In this document: positions 1 to 9,890 of the stretch, one piece after another
Layout of the letters: each line of letters begins with the position of its first letter
Position numbering within the stretch: position 1 is the first letter of the stretch
Program-made: the position numbers and the translations under genes
Assembly (NCBI GenBank): GCA_015478945.1
Contig: JABUQX010078598.1
Span: forward strand, 12,501-76,500
Length of the DNA: 64,000 bases
Direction: 5' to 3'
Source: Trachelipus rathkii
Taxonomy: Eukaryota; Arthropoda; Malacostraca; Isopoda; Trachelipodidae
Notes under the pieces: model-generated
Databases searched by the model: none
Told to the model about the DNA's origin: nothing
What the model saw: only the letters and a program-made list of their open reading frames with translations

Positions 1-426
1 ATTCAAGGAGGGGGTGTAGTACGTTCAAAAGTTCACCCTCTAGCGCAAATTACGCATATGAGCACAGACGCAGGCTTTAAAGTGAGGAGATTAAATTCAG
101 CAGGAAATACAGAAGATGGAAGAGAATTCCACAGAACAGAGGTGGTGGAAAGAAGGAAGCACCACAGCGAACTAGCCTGAAGTTACAATGTCAACACAAA
201 ACTCGTGCGCAGTTACAGCACCCCTTGTGCTACGAGGGCGTCTTAAAGGTGGTGGTACGCATGTGTTAAGTTCCCTCAAGCACCATCCGCTGTGGTACCT
301 ATAGGATAGAGATAAAGCACCAACATTGCAACTTCCAGTTTCTTTGAGGCCGCCCTAGCAAACGTTGTGATGTGAGGTTTCTAAGACATCTTTTTGTTTA
401 TGTTAAGGCCAAGGATGTTTATATTG

Positions 427-852
427 TTAACAGGAGAGCAGTGACGCGTGCCATACTCGGTCAAATGCTTTGTATATGTCAAGCGCCACCACGCAAGTCT
501 CCCCGTAGTTCCTAAGAGCGAAAAACCATAAATCGGTTAGATCGGAAAGTATATCGCCAGTAGGCCTCGGGCGCCGAAAGCCGTACTAGCGATCGGAATG
601 TGTTTCCAGATGATCTAAGAAGTGAGAGTTGAGAAGGGTTTCAAAGATCTTGGATAGAATACAAGTGAGAGCTATAGGGCGATAGTTGGAATTATCAGAG
701 CGGCTTCCTTTTTTCGGAATAGGTTGGACATGTGCGATCTTCAAACACTGAGGGAAAGTGCTAGTATTTAGGCATAGAGAGTATATAATATAACGACAGG
801 GTATAATAGAAAGATCTAAAGATCCACATACCCTAATGCGGGGATCCTTCAA
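427..852 (-). pseudogene. LINE (Jockey-like) reverse transcriptase fragment
   Basis: This is the middle of a non-LTR retrotransposon reverse transcriptase, the enzyme that copies LINE RNA into DNA at the target site. Reading down the minus strand from 852, the protein shows FPQCLKIAHVQPIPKKGS and then NYRPIALTCILSKIFE, the conserved fingers blocks of Jockey-type RTs. One in-frame TAG at 586-588 interrupts it, where the family usually has Gln. The same frame then continues through YGFRRPRPTGDIL to ALDIYKAFDRVWH (about 436-492). That last block is RT motif A with the catalytic Asp. A TAA at 427-429 ends the frame, and the part with the YxDD box is absent. The endonuclease half is not recognisable beyond 852. 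Family membership is established knowledge from the motifs; the Jockey assignment is an inference. It is a dead 5'- and 3'-truncated copy. Confidence 0.85.
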
Positions 853-1960
853 CCTAATGAATTAGACAGTACAGAATAAATTAGTACCGATATGTATAAG
901 GTAGCAGAATAACAACTCCACTACACAAGTTTGCGACAGTTTTGCAAAAGAAAAATAATTCACAAAGTCCTGTATTTTTGTTTTATATCAGAACCTAACC
1001 TGCAATGGAAGGGTGATAATAAGAATTTACAAATTAACATGTTGTCATGTATATTCTAATATATAGAATATGCATAACATTTCACTTAGCTTATTCAGCC
1101 AATATTTAAGGCGGGCCGCAGAAACTATCCCAGTTATGCATTCCTCTCATTTCCACCTTGAGATCATCATCGCCATTACCACTCGCTGAGATGAGCGCAC
1201 AATCTGGAAAGGGAAAAATGGGAATGGTAACACCCATAGCAGCGGGCCCATTACATTATCTATCCCCCACCAGAAAATGCCTCATTTTCTCAACGAACCT
1301 GTGAAAAGATGTCAAATGAATATTACCAGTGTAACCATGACAACGTTAGAACGATGCAAGTCACAACAAGATAACATAATACCTAATACATTTGTCATAA
1401 TACCATATATAAATATAAAATAAAGAAAAGAAAAAAATATATACCAATGAAAATAAGAGCTTCACAACATATGGCTCAAAAATAAAATGAAATATTATAG
1501 CTTTACAACATAGCTTGAAAGAAAGAATGAATTATTAGAGCTTTACAACATATAGCTTGTTACAACACATGTTTTATGGGTATATTTTATTAAAATTTTG
1601 AACCATGAGCATCATCATGAAAAATGACTTCATTTGAGAAAACAATTTAAGGAATTCGAATCGCCGATAACCAAGATGTTTTTCATCTGCAAAGCAAAAA
1701 TACCTCTTTTAGAATATGAAATTGATTATATAACATGAACAATAAGGACCTGTAAGGCAATTGGTATTAATACATACTAGCTCATCATATTAACGTTATT
1801 TTATGCTTCATTATTCTATACGTTTTTCGCGAAACGATGGTTATATTACTTCATATATTACGAGGTACGTTGCTTTTGTTAACTTATAATTTGTTTTATT
1901 TATTTTTTTAGTTTTTTAATTATTTTAGTTTTACGGTACTGATATTCCAGAGGGACAGCC
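853..1960. other. AT-rich non-coding stretch
   Basis: I see no gene here. The stretch separates the LINE fragment from the end of the Gypsy element. It contains scattered A/T-rich text and short echoes such as GAGCTTTACAACATA (around 1548), which also occurs in altered form near 1460 and 1500. The 3' LTR of the minus-strand Gypsy element would be expected here, but I found no matching LTR copy or clear polypurine tract. Confidence 0.5.
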
Positions 1961-1979
1961 ATGGTATTCGAAAGATCCA

Positions 1980-2855
1980 CTACAGCCCCCCTGATCTCGT
2001 ATGAGGCTGTTGGTTTCCCACTTCTGGCTCCAAGACAATATCAGATCCCTCTGGCTTCAAATAGGAATCACTCATATATTCTCCACGCAAACTTTCACAC
2101 TCACTTTCATGCTCGCTCTCAGATGACTCTAAATCGTAAATACCCCCCAATGAACTATTCTGAGGAGATGACCGCAACAACCTTCGCACCTGAGGACTAA
2201 ATCCCTCAAATGCTGACGATTGGCCCCACTATTTTTCTAGCTCTCCAAAATGCTCCTCACGACTTTCAAAAAGCTCCGTCTTAACCGATCCATCAGCTGA
2301 TGGCGAAGCGGGTTCGAACTGAATCACCGGAATATTAAAAGAAATTCGCCTAGTACGATACGGTCGCGCCGAAGGATGCAATGCGGACATGGGAATCCAT
2401 AATCGGGACTCAGGCCTCGCCGACTCAGCAGAACCCTCCTCAATGGGATCAATACGACTGTGATTGCTGACAGAACTAACGATGGAGGATCGACTCGAAC
2501 TGGAGAACGACTCTTCAATCAGCTCTGACACACCTCGACTGAGGTGTTGTACCTGATCCAACACTACAGGCTTCATCATCGTGTCTAAACGTTCCTGACT
2601 CTCAGCTAAGTCCTGCAGAGCAGAATATTCTGGACACGAAAATGGCATTACCTGAAAACCTAGAAAATCCTGTTCCAACTCCAAGGCATCGAATAGATTC
2701 AGCCCTTCTGGTACCAAGCTACTCTCCTCCCTTTCTTCTTCTGGTGGTAAAATATCACTTACTTTCCCGATTTCCTCTTCGTCGCACTCATTATCAGGAT
2801 GCAGTAATAAGGTCTTAAAATAGTGGTTTTTCCTCAAATACTCAGGAACATCCAC
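1980..2855 (-). pseudogene. pol: Long acidic/Ser-rich C-terminal extension of Gypsy pol
   Basis: The pol frame does not end after the integrase. After HYS and an in-frame TAA (next to 2868), where Gln is usual in the HYSQLRPW-type pattern, it reads on in the same frame as LRPWVDVPEYLRKN. It then runs about 208 codons to a TAG at 2229-2231 and resumes in the same frame to a stop at 1980-1982, ending in HTRSGGL. In total that is about 290 codons with a single internal stop. The tail is rich in Glu and Ser (for example EESFSSSSRSSIVSS and LESSESEHESECESLRG), with a more basic, proline-bearing patch near PSARPYRTRRISFN. I recognise no folded domain, chromodomain or envelope features. The role is unknown; possibilities are a target-site tether or a regulatory tail of the integrase. 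Preservation of the frame over this length argues that it was translated when the element was active. Confidence 0.7.
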
Positions 2856-2867
2856 CCACGGCCGTAA

Positions 2868-4061
2868 TTATGAATAATGTGCGGTTACCTCTTTACCTTG
2901 AGGATCCACAGGATATTGGGAAATGACATATGATAGAGCATTAGAGTATACCTTGAGAACAATAAAAGGACCAGTATACCGGCTTTTGAACTTATTCATT
3001 ACCAAATCCACTGGAAGATGAGTTTTGTAAGCAACTTTATCCCTCTTTTTGTATGGAGCGAATTTAGAAGAAGGTTCCCTCCAATACTGTTGTAAACAGG
3101 GATTTCTGGTAAAAGTATGTGCCCTTTTGAGTATGACCTTGCTAGGTGTTGCTTTAATAGCAGAATGCCAAGTATTGTATAAAATTATAGCCTGATGCAA
3201 TTCGGTATCCCAGGAAACGGGATTCTCCTGCACCAACATCCGGAAAGTATGCAACAGAATATGATTGACCCTTTCTGTAACTCGGTTACATTGTGGCATA
3301 TGGCTTGAAATTACCATGTGAGAAATACCAAACTCTCATAATACCTCTTCAAACGGTTCACCCATAAATTCCAGCCCCCTATCACTAAGCAATCAGTCAG
3401 GGATGTACAGCAGAAAAGGCAAAAGTTTGTACTTAAATGCGTTTGCCACAACAATACTAGTCATTTTGACAAGTGGCACCACAGAAATAAATTTTGAAAA
3501 GTGATCAATGGCCACAAGACAATAACCATGATTACCTCTTGACCGTGGTAACTGTAGCAAATCCACCGCCAACAAATCAAAAGGATGATTTGAAGTGATT
3601 TTTAGGAGTGGCAGTTTTACACTATTTGGGTTTGTCTTATTCTACTGACAATGTGGACAACTTCTACACACGTCAGCCACAACTTGCACTACCCTCGGAT
3701 TCCACAATTCCTCAAATATGAGAAAGATTAATTTATTCCTTCCCAGATGACCATATTCATAATGAATCTGACAGACTACTGCAATCAAATATGAAAAGGG
3801 AATTGTATATTTCCTGCAGTCATTTGCATTGAGATACAATATGTCACCTTCCAAGGATAGTTTATCACCCACTGTATTAAATAAGCTTAAAGTCTTATCC
3901 CACTGAGGAACTGGAGTTCGATTTTTAACCACCTTGACAAGTTTCCTCAGAGTGGGATCTTCTTTCTGCTCTCTCAAAATAACCTCCCTATCTATGGTAG
4001 AATTAGACAAGAGATTATGATCTCCGTCAGATGAAATATGGAGACTCTGAACCTTCACCAT
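2868..4061 (-). pseudogene. pol: Gypsy integrase (zinc-binding, DDE core, GPF domain)
   Basis: Integrase joins the element's cDNA to host DNA. From 4061 the protein carries the N-terminal HHCC zinc-binding domain (QIHYEYGHLG, then CPHCQ just before an in-frame TAG). Next comes the RNase-H-fold core: the first catalytic Asp lies in LLAVDLLQLPRSRGNHGYC, the second in LLSDRGLEF, and the catalytic Glu in VTERVN. The C-terminal part shows KFKSRYTGPFIVLKV, the GPY/F motif typical of Gypsy elements. Stops at about 3639 (TAG), 3393 (TGA) and near 3318 (TGA) break it, but all pieces share one frame, so decay has been by point mutation, not indels. Asp, Asp and Glu are all still encoded. Residues 1-80 of the 4061 ORF, rich in Lys and Leu, are the usual linker between RNase H or OTU and the integrase. 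Confidence 0.92.
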
Positions 4062-4067
4062 ATTTAC

Positions 4068-4475
4068 TCAGTGACTGCTGCCATATTCTGGTGGTTCATT
4101 TTTTCCAACATCACTTTTAATTGGATACAGCAGATTATAATGTATACCCGATACACACCTCAAACGACAAACATCACTATACTCATAACCATAAATTAAT
4201 GGAGTAGATGTATTATAATACACATGTACTTGATATTTACAAAGTTGGGCAAATGTCTGAATTACCTCCGGAATAGGCATCTTTCCAGGAAGTCTCAAAA
4301 GTCTTAGTTTTTTCAAAATATTCCTGCCTTGCAACTTATATTTACTCGGATCTTTTAAAAGCTCATCAACAACTTCTCTATGTCCATGTGCGCATTCTCA
4401 CTTCCCTCCAAGCATAGTGCGAAACATCTGAGGAGCGAATCTCCCCCCCCCCCCAGAGTACCTCCACCGAAAGCC
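4068..4475 (-). pseudogene. pol: OTU-like cysteine protease domain inside Gypsy pol
   Basis: Between RNase H and integrase, in the same frame, lies a domain I read as OTU (ovarian tumour) family, a papain-like fold usually acting as deubiquitinase. The evidence is FRTMLGG followed by an H..REVVDELL stretch, like the helix after the OTU nucleophile; then MPIPEVIQTFAQLCKYQVHV, like the OTU block where a helix leads to a strand; and finally CVSGIHYNLLYPI, matching the C-terminal strand with the catalytic His. The usual DGNC box should lie just before FRTM, but the sequence there reads RFAPQM, so the nucleophile position is Gln. It follows a G12 run (C12 on plus, 4443-4454). One TGA follows GGK. 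OTU domains are known in some arthropod Gypsy elements from family knowledge. A profile search is needed to confirm this copy. It would be catalytically dead. Confidence 0.65.
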
Positions 4476-4568
4476 AGTTGGGATAGTGAACTGCTCACTC
4501 AAGCAGTTGTCTGATTCCAATTCCGATTCCGGTAAATATTCTGATTCCACTGCAGAAAGTGGCGAACG

Positions 4569-4992
4569 CTACAACGCATCAGCGAGGACGTTTTTCCTAT
4601 CGCTAATATGTCGCACTTCGTAATTGTATTCGTTAAGTTCATCTAAAGTCCTAGCTATACGCCCATTAGCGGCCGACATATTTTGTAAATATTGAAGCGG
4701 CTCATGATCGCTAAAGATCACAAACTTTTTCTCATTACAAAGAAAAGGTCGTAAGGCTCTCACTGCCCACCGTAAAGCGGCTAACTCGCGCTCCACGGTA
4801 GAATACCGCTGTTGCGTTTTCGAAAAAGTCATTGAAATGAAAGCTATAGGTCGAGATTCGCCATCCTTCTGGTAAGGGAATGGAGTCGGTTTTGGTGACG
4901 TTATTCAGCTTGCGATAATCAATACAAAGACGGAGTGTACCGTCGGGTTTTCTGACAGGTACTGTCGCGAATTTGACACAGCACAACCTCAC
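4569..4992 (-). pseudogene. pol: RT stub fused by deletion to Gypsy RNase H
   Basis: The first part encodes PDGTLRLCIDYRKLNNV, the first conserved RT block of Gypsy elements, and reaches TDSIPLP. At about 4872-4882 the sequence jumps straight to SRPIAFISMTFSKTQQRYST, the start of the RNase H region, in another frame. Most of the RT palm and thumb, including the YxDD catalytic box, is therefore missing. RNase H itself is well kept: VERELAALRWAV contains the catalytic Glu, FSDHEPLQYL has the Asp, and RTLDELNEYNYEVRHISD leads to VLADAL with the last Asp. The frame meets a TAG at 4569-4571 and continues toward the OTU-like domain. The internal deletion alone makes the element non-autonomous. The junction lies in CCTTACC-type sequence, so microhomology-mediated deletion is possible but is an inference. 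Confidence 0.88.
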
Positions 4993-5143
4993 AGCCGTAA
5001 CGGATAACGAGGTGGAGGGTTTCTAGGTCTCCCGTTAAATGGTTTGGTGAAGCACCGAGCGTTACACTCGCCACCGGCTACAATTATCACTGGGTTCGAT
5101 CCAATATTTTATCGGACTTTGCTCCCTCGCGAACCCAATCACT

Positions 5144-5645
5144 TTGCAGAAAACCCTGTTCCCGCCCTCCCTCGCTTTCCCTGACTATGTCCCTTGCGTG
5201 AGTGAAGTTAAGGGTAGATTTTTCCCTGCCCCAACTCCACTGAAGCAAACGTGGATTTCCCCCTGCTCCGACTTTGTCAACCGCTCCCTTAAGGAGCGCG
5301 AACTTTTCCCTTTTCCGACTCCACGGAAGCCGCCTTGGGATCGTCTATGCTCCGACCCCCCGACCTCGCCTGGTTCCCTGGGTAGGGGCAACCTCCTGGG
5401 AGTGCTTTCCGCAGTTGTAAATGCCAGGGCCGAGTTTACTGACTCAATATAACCGCTTGGCCTTTCTCCTTTTGTGGGCTTCTCTTAGCTCCGGCTCGGC
5501 CGCCGCGCCTGTCTCCCTGGGTAAGGGCAACCTCTTTTTAATGCTCCCCGCAGCTTTAAATGCCGGGGCCGAGTTTACTGACTCGGTGTAGCAGCTTGGT
5601 TTCTCTTGTTTTTGTTGGCAGTACCTTCGCTCAGTTGAGAACCCT
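5144..5645. repeat. GC-rich block of two interleaved direct-repeat pairs
   Basis: Two pairs of imperfect direct repeats make up this block. Copies at about 5219-5272 and 5303-5356 share TTTTCCC, ACTCCAC, GAAGC and GCTCCGAC with a period near 84 bp. Copies at about 5376-5500 and 5515-5640 share CCCTGGGTA, GGGCAACCTC, AAATGCC, GGGCCGAGTTTACTGACTC and CGCTTGG-like ends with a period near 139 bp. Open frames cross it but resemble no protein. It may be a repeated LTR or untranslated part of the nested element. Confidence 0.75.
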
Positions 5646-6277
5646 CGTTTAAGACCAACAATCCTTTTTAACAAACCTTTTAACAAAACAATAAGAGACC
5701 AAGACGGTTTTTTAAATTATAATTTATTCAATTTTAGTATTCGGAGTATTCGATTTTAATAGAAAAACAGCAATAAACAAGATACAAAGCACAGAAGAAG
5801 ATGGGAGGGCCAGCAATAACTCCGAATGCCCCCCCCCCCCCAACGCGCCACCAATCTCCCCCTTATAACACTTACTGCAACGCTGCCTTGCTCGGCTGAT
5901 TTAATAGAAAGACACAACGCCCCAACTCGCAGTTGTCAGTCACCTCCAACTGGGCGGGAAAGGAAAGATCGGGAGTCACTCCAATTCAGCGGTTTCTCCA
6001 ATGGTTGTCTTGATGGGCTCTGGGAGCTGGAACTGCTTGTTATAATCTCGTAAGTGTTTCTCAGATACAATGTTTCTGAATAAGTTTCCACCTGCAATCA
6101 AACACAACATACACACTGATTAAAATCCCATTCTCTAACCTACTTTAAGAGTTCCCAATTGGTAATCAGAACCCTCACTTTCCTCTTCACAATTATATTT
6201 CCCTAGACTTTATATTTAAAAAGAAAGAGAGCTCATGAGTTAACGTACACATCCTACCACCAAAATGTTGAAAAATA

Positions 6278-6932
6278 ATAATAATAATAATAATAATAAT
6301 AATTAAGTAATGAATTCCCTACACAGCTCCCCCACAAGATAGTCCCTACTATCTTTACTATCACTAATCTAATTTTATACCCTATCCCTACACACACACA
6401 CAAAAAAACAAAAACAAAAAAAAACTCTACATTCTCACACATTCACCCCACCCTTCATCACTTCTTCAGGAACCGGCAACATCGCAGAAAGTCCAATGCA
6501 ATAATAAATAAAACGGTCAAGGATCGTAAACTCTGGGTTTTTTTTTTTTTTGCAAGAATACAAAGATTATTACAGCAATATCGCAAAATGTACACCACAT
6601 CAACTTAATTGATAATTAAATAATTATACAAAACAAAGAAACAAAAAAACAAAAATATTTGCTACAATAACAATCAATAAAGACAAAATAAGATTAATAA
6701 CATCAATTAAATCATAAAACAATAAGCTAATCCACTAGAAAACATAGTATACAGTAATGAAAAACAATAAATAGCCACAATGGAATTATGAAAAGGAAAA
6801 AACAAAATCAACAGAGTAATTGCTTTTAACAGAGACATCCATAAGGAAAATCCTTTAACAATCAAAAAAAAAAAAAAAAAAAAATCTGTATTTTGTGAGC
6901 CAGTTACTAAATAATAAAAAAAACAATAGTAC

Positions 6933-6984
<52 letters not shown>
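6278..6984. repeat. AT-rich spacer with (TAA)n and homopolymers
   Basis: This low-complexity filler contains (TAA)n at about 6276-6303, a T run at 6538-6551, A21 at 6864-6884 and (TAA)n at about 6936-6984. I see no gene here. Open frames across it are poly-Tyr, poly-Ile or poly-Phe translations of the repeats. Confidence 0.8.
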
Positions 6985-6987
<3 letters not shown>

Positions 6988-7029
6988 TAAATTCTCTCTT
7001 TACAAAATTGAGCAACTTTAACACAAACA

Positions 7030-7960
7030 TTAATTATAAACAATAAACAGATAAACAAATAAGATAACCTGTATCCAATAACAGCTCTCCAGCTCCGCCA
7101 ATGCCCCCGCCTCAATGGCCCACTCGGTCCAAACACCACCGCTCATACATCCCCGCACTTGCTTCCTAAAAAGAGAGCAAGTGGGGTCCCCCGCCTGCAT
7201 CATGTGCAAGAAATCGCGAGGGTACGGCGGCGATCCCGTTCTTACCGCCGACGCCTCTCTCGCTGCACCCCTGTTCCCTCTTCCAGTCACCTCCAATCTC
7301 GAGACCGCAGCCATCAACCGCACCACCCCCTCCGCGATATTCAACTGCCGGGCTACCTGCTCCTCACTCCTGAGATCACCCCAGGTGGACCGGGAACCGA
7401 CAGGGCCACTCTTACTCGGGCGGGACACGCCCCTCTCCACATCACGTGGGCACGACGCTGAACGAGAGAGAACACGCCTCCCCCTTGGCAAACATCTAAC
7501 AACCACAAAATCCCGATATTCGTCAGTCTGCCGAGACTGGCGGATACTGTAAGAGACAGGGGGGACCAACCACTCCCCTCACGCAACTCGGTGTCTCTCC
7601 CTGCTTCAATTTCCTAAAGTCCACCGGGAGCACTGGTGGGCGACAAGCCCGAGGCACTTCTCCTTCCTCTTGCTCCCTCCAACGCGTCCCGTCAGCCACC
7701 CCAGCCGGGACAGAAAACCGTGGCTCCTTACGACTCGCCTCGGAGCCCCCAACCCTACGGGCCCTCGCCCTCCTCTCATACTTTCGAATTTGCTGCTGGA
7801 ACACTTGCCCCGCCAATGATCTAGTAGGGGCAAGTGCATCCGGCACCCGACCCTCCATTGCCGGAGCGTTCTGCTCATGATGGAATTGGTGCAAGTACAT
7901 CCAAAACGACTGCCAGTAGATTGTTGAAGGCATCACCTCATCCCTTAAACCTGCTAGAGG
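7030..7960 (-). CDS. GC-rich ORF pair of unknown function, probable nested-element gene
   Basis: Reading from about 7960, the frame GTFEGFIPLAGLRDEV leads into an ORF beginning near 7936 (MPSTIYWQSFWMYLHQFHHE). It runs through a basic stretch (QQQIRKYERRARARR) to about 7560. A second frame takes over near 7569 and goes on through LNIAEGVVRLMAAVSRLE and TCSLFRKQVRGCMSGGVW to 7030. One frameshift near 7560 would join them into about 300 residues. TTTTATTAG upstream of 7960 could be a splice acceptor, and CAG|GTTATC near 7085 a weak donor. GC content is far above the surroundings and the amino-acid mix is Arg/Gly/Ala-rich, like some retroelement gag proteins, but I recognise no family. Downstream the frame ends in hydrophobic residues translated from AT-rich spacer, which is probably not real protein. 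Confidence 0.4.
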
Positions 7961-8009
7961 GATAAATCCCTCAAACGTCCCCTAATAAAATTCAAACACC
8001 CTCCCTGAT

Positions 8010-8639
8010 GCCGAATATGGTGATTTTCTCAGTTGTATAATATTCTTTGCATTGTTGCTTGATTTCCTGAGCCAACGGCCCCTAGAAATGACGGCCAGGT
8101 TTGCTAGTTTCAAGTTCAATGGCGTGGATGATGTTAGTAGCTACCCCCACTTCATGATCACCAGTACTAAGAGTCACTAGGTGAGTGAGCAAGATATTTA
8201 GGGGATCCTGCTTCTGGGATTTCGTAATTGGCAATGCAAAGATGCAGAATTCTTCAATTAGCTGTTCCACAGTCCAGGCAGATGAACCTGCAGAACCTGA
8301 TTCTTGGTGTGACTCCATCTGTAAACTCCAAACTTGCAGTTCAGTTTCAACGGTTAAGGGCATAAACTGTCCTAGAAGGGTGTTCTTGCCGATATAAAGT
8401 GGTCAATCTGTAGGGTTGAAGATGGCGATCTGTGATGAATCTGGTGACGAGAGGTCCATAACTCCAGGAATAGGAATGAAAGAGGAGTTCTCATTACTCT
8501 GAAATCCCACAACTTTCATTGGAACATCTGCGGAACTGGTAACATTCCATGAGTTTACAGGAGTGCGGCAGTATCTCGATGGAATGTACCGAGACACAGA
8601 TGAAAAACAGCAAATTGAGGCTGCAGTCTTTTGCGACAA
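8010..8639 (-). pseudogene. pol: Gypsy pol linker between protease and RT, with RT N-terminus
   Basis: This block keeps one frame over about 210 codons with two stops: TGA at about 8403, after IAIFNPTD, and TAG at about 8082, after PGRHF. The first half ends IAIFNPTD then PLYIGKNTLLGQFMPL, like the segment after Gypsy proteases where the polyprotein lists an initial Asn-Pro pair and a Gly-rich turn. The second half contains STGDHEVGVATNIIHAIE, matching the usual HxIxT-type start of RT. It then reads GPLAQEIKQQCKEYYTTEKI, equivalent to the helix before the first RT strand. It stops at the edge of the GC-rich insertion. It has no catalytic residues of its own. Its value is to show that pol upstream and downstream of the insertion belong to one element. 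Confidence 0.75.
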
Positions 8640-8688
8640 CTTCTAAATCTTCTCCCGAATGAAGAATCAATTCCCTGCGGGACAGATC

Positions 8689-8985
8689 TCAAAGAAGGTT
8701 ATTCTCCTGCAGAGAAGCTGCACCGAGCACCAACAATTGTGGCATAAATTTGGTGGGAACAACAAAGAAAAGGGTCAGAGGTATAGAAAATCCATATTCA
8801 AAGAAGAGGGGTAATTTAACATAATGTTCAATTGGGACCACATGATTTCGCTGCAATCCGCTAATAGCTTTTACGTCGATTTCTGCAGAAGGCAGAAGTT
8901 CAATATTGTTAAACTCCGAAAGTACAGTTGAGCTGTTCAGGCTTGCGCCTGCTCCGCTATCAATCATGCAGCCATAAGAAGCTGA
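8689..8985 (-). pseudogene. pol: Gypsy aspartic protease
   Basis: This retropepsin domain would cleave the Gag-Pol polyprotein. The active-site motif is visible as CMIDSGAGASLN (Asp-Ser-Gly), and the C-terminal hydrophobic Gly block as MPQLLVLGAASL, with about 70 residues between them, normal for Gypsy proteases. An upstream in-frame stretch, SSASYG, precedes it. The ORF shares the phase of gag and stops near 8689. Pol then continues in another phase after a short overlap, so a frameshift lies at about 8640-8690. This may be decay or the remains of a gag-pro/pol frameshift site; I cannot tell. Confidence 0.82.
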
Positions 8986-9489
8986 ACTATTTTGAAAAGG
9001 CTATGCAAATTATGAGGGGATTGACTTTCCCCTGACAAAGATTTATAGGGATTGTCCTCTCAAATCCTTGTCAAAGGCGAGTCTACTAGAAATGTTTCTC
9101 TTCTAAAGGTGACATAGCATAATTTGTGATCATGTTAACAGTATGTTCTGCGTCTATGTTGTTTAGTTTGTATGCTCTGCGATTATACTAAAAGCTTTTC
9201 TTTTTTCTGAAGTTGACATATCTTTTGCAGCAGTAGCGGTATGTGTTAGTGTTGTCTGATGCGGCAAGTGTGGTATTATGAGTGTCCGTGTGTAATTCCC
9301 TATTATTTAATTTATTACCCACCTTTCACACACGATTATCAACATCACCACCCGATTTTCCCACTTTATCACATTACTCGAAGAGTCAACATTTTGTCCG
9401 GTTTTAGCTGCAAACCCCTCTCCACAGAGTGGCTCAATTCCGTGGAGGGTTGGAGTTTAAAGCCCCAGAACTTCTGTAGTACCCTGACA

Positions 9490-9890
9490 TCAACCCTTGT
9501 AGTGTGGCAACTTACACCAATCGCAAGGGTCTAAATACTTTCGCGGAGGACGAGGAATAACACTGGGATTAGTCAAAGAGTGTTTATTGTCCACGTTCTG
9601 GGAAGAATTCAAAATATACCTATTTTGACCAGAGGCCTGAGGTGATTGGGATTGTGTATCCGACCTCTGATTATGCAGTGGCGTTCCGTGATTGCAGTTT
9701 ATACCCTCATGTGGGCCCTTGCAGAACGGACACACAGTATGTGTATTGGGTAGTGTTCGCATCAGTGATTGTAATGCCCAACATTCAACACGAACATGCC
9801 CCTTTTGTGACAATAGCAACAAATACCCAAATATTTATAACAATCATCCATCACGTCTCCAACATTCTCACAGTAATTGCAGTGGAGAGT
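9490..9890 (-). pseudogene. gag: Gag nucleocapsid with up to four zinc knuckles
   Basis: Nucleocapsid binds genomic RNA. Four Cys-rich motifs follow one another on the minus strand. HCNYCENVGDVMDDC (about 9841-9882) fits CX2CX4HX4C, but the His is Asp. CCYCHKRG (about 9805) continues as GHVRVEC only after a one-base frame slip; together these make a full CX2CX4HX4C. CPFCKGPHEGINC (about 9692-9730) fits CX2CX3HX4C. CDWCKLPHYKG followed by TGA and then a Cys codon (about 9493-9530) would be another CX2CX3HX4C with TGG changed to TGA. Between knuckles 3 and 4 the sequence is Gln/Asn/Ser-rich. Four knuckles is more than the one or two of most Gypsy gags. Confidence 0.75.

Larger units (their letters stand above)
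4993..8005. mobile_element. GC-rich insertion splitting the Gypsy RT
   Basis: The Gypsy pol reads up to an RT N-terminal linker near 8010 and resumes with the RT block at 4992, only about ten residues further on in family terms. The 3 kb between them is therefore foreign. It contains a GC-rich ORF pair on minus (about 7030-7960), an AT-rich middle with (TAA)n, and a GC-rich directly repeated block (5144-5645). The base composition is unlike the rest of the window. It is probably a nested retroelement. I found no target-site duplication or terminal repeats by eye, and the family is unknown. Confidence 0.5.

Noticed and set aside
5030..5110. GGGTTCGATCC resembling a tRNA T-arm or B box, possible tRNA or primer binding site
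   Set aside because: One base is missing from the B-box consensus, and no acceptor, D or anticodon stems can be folded. It does not end in a recognisable LTR boundary.
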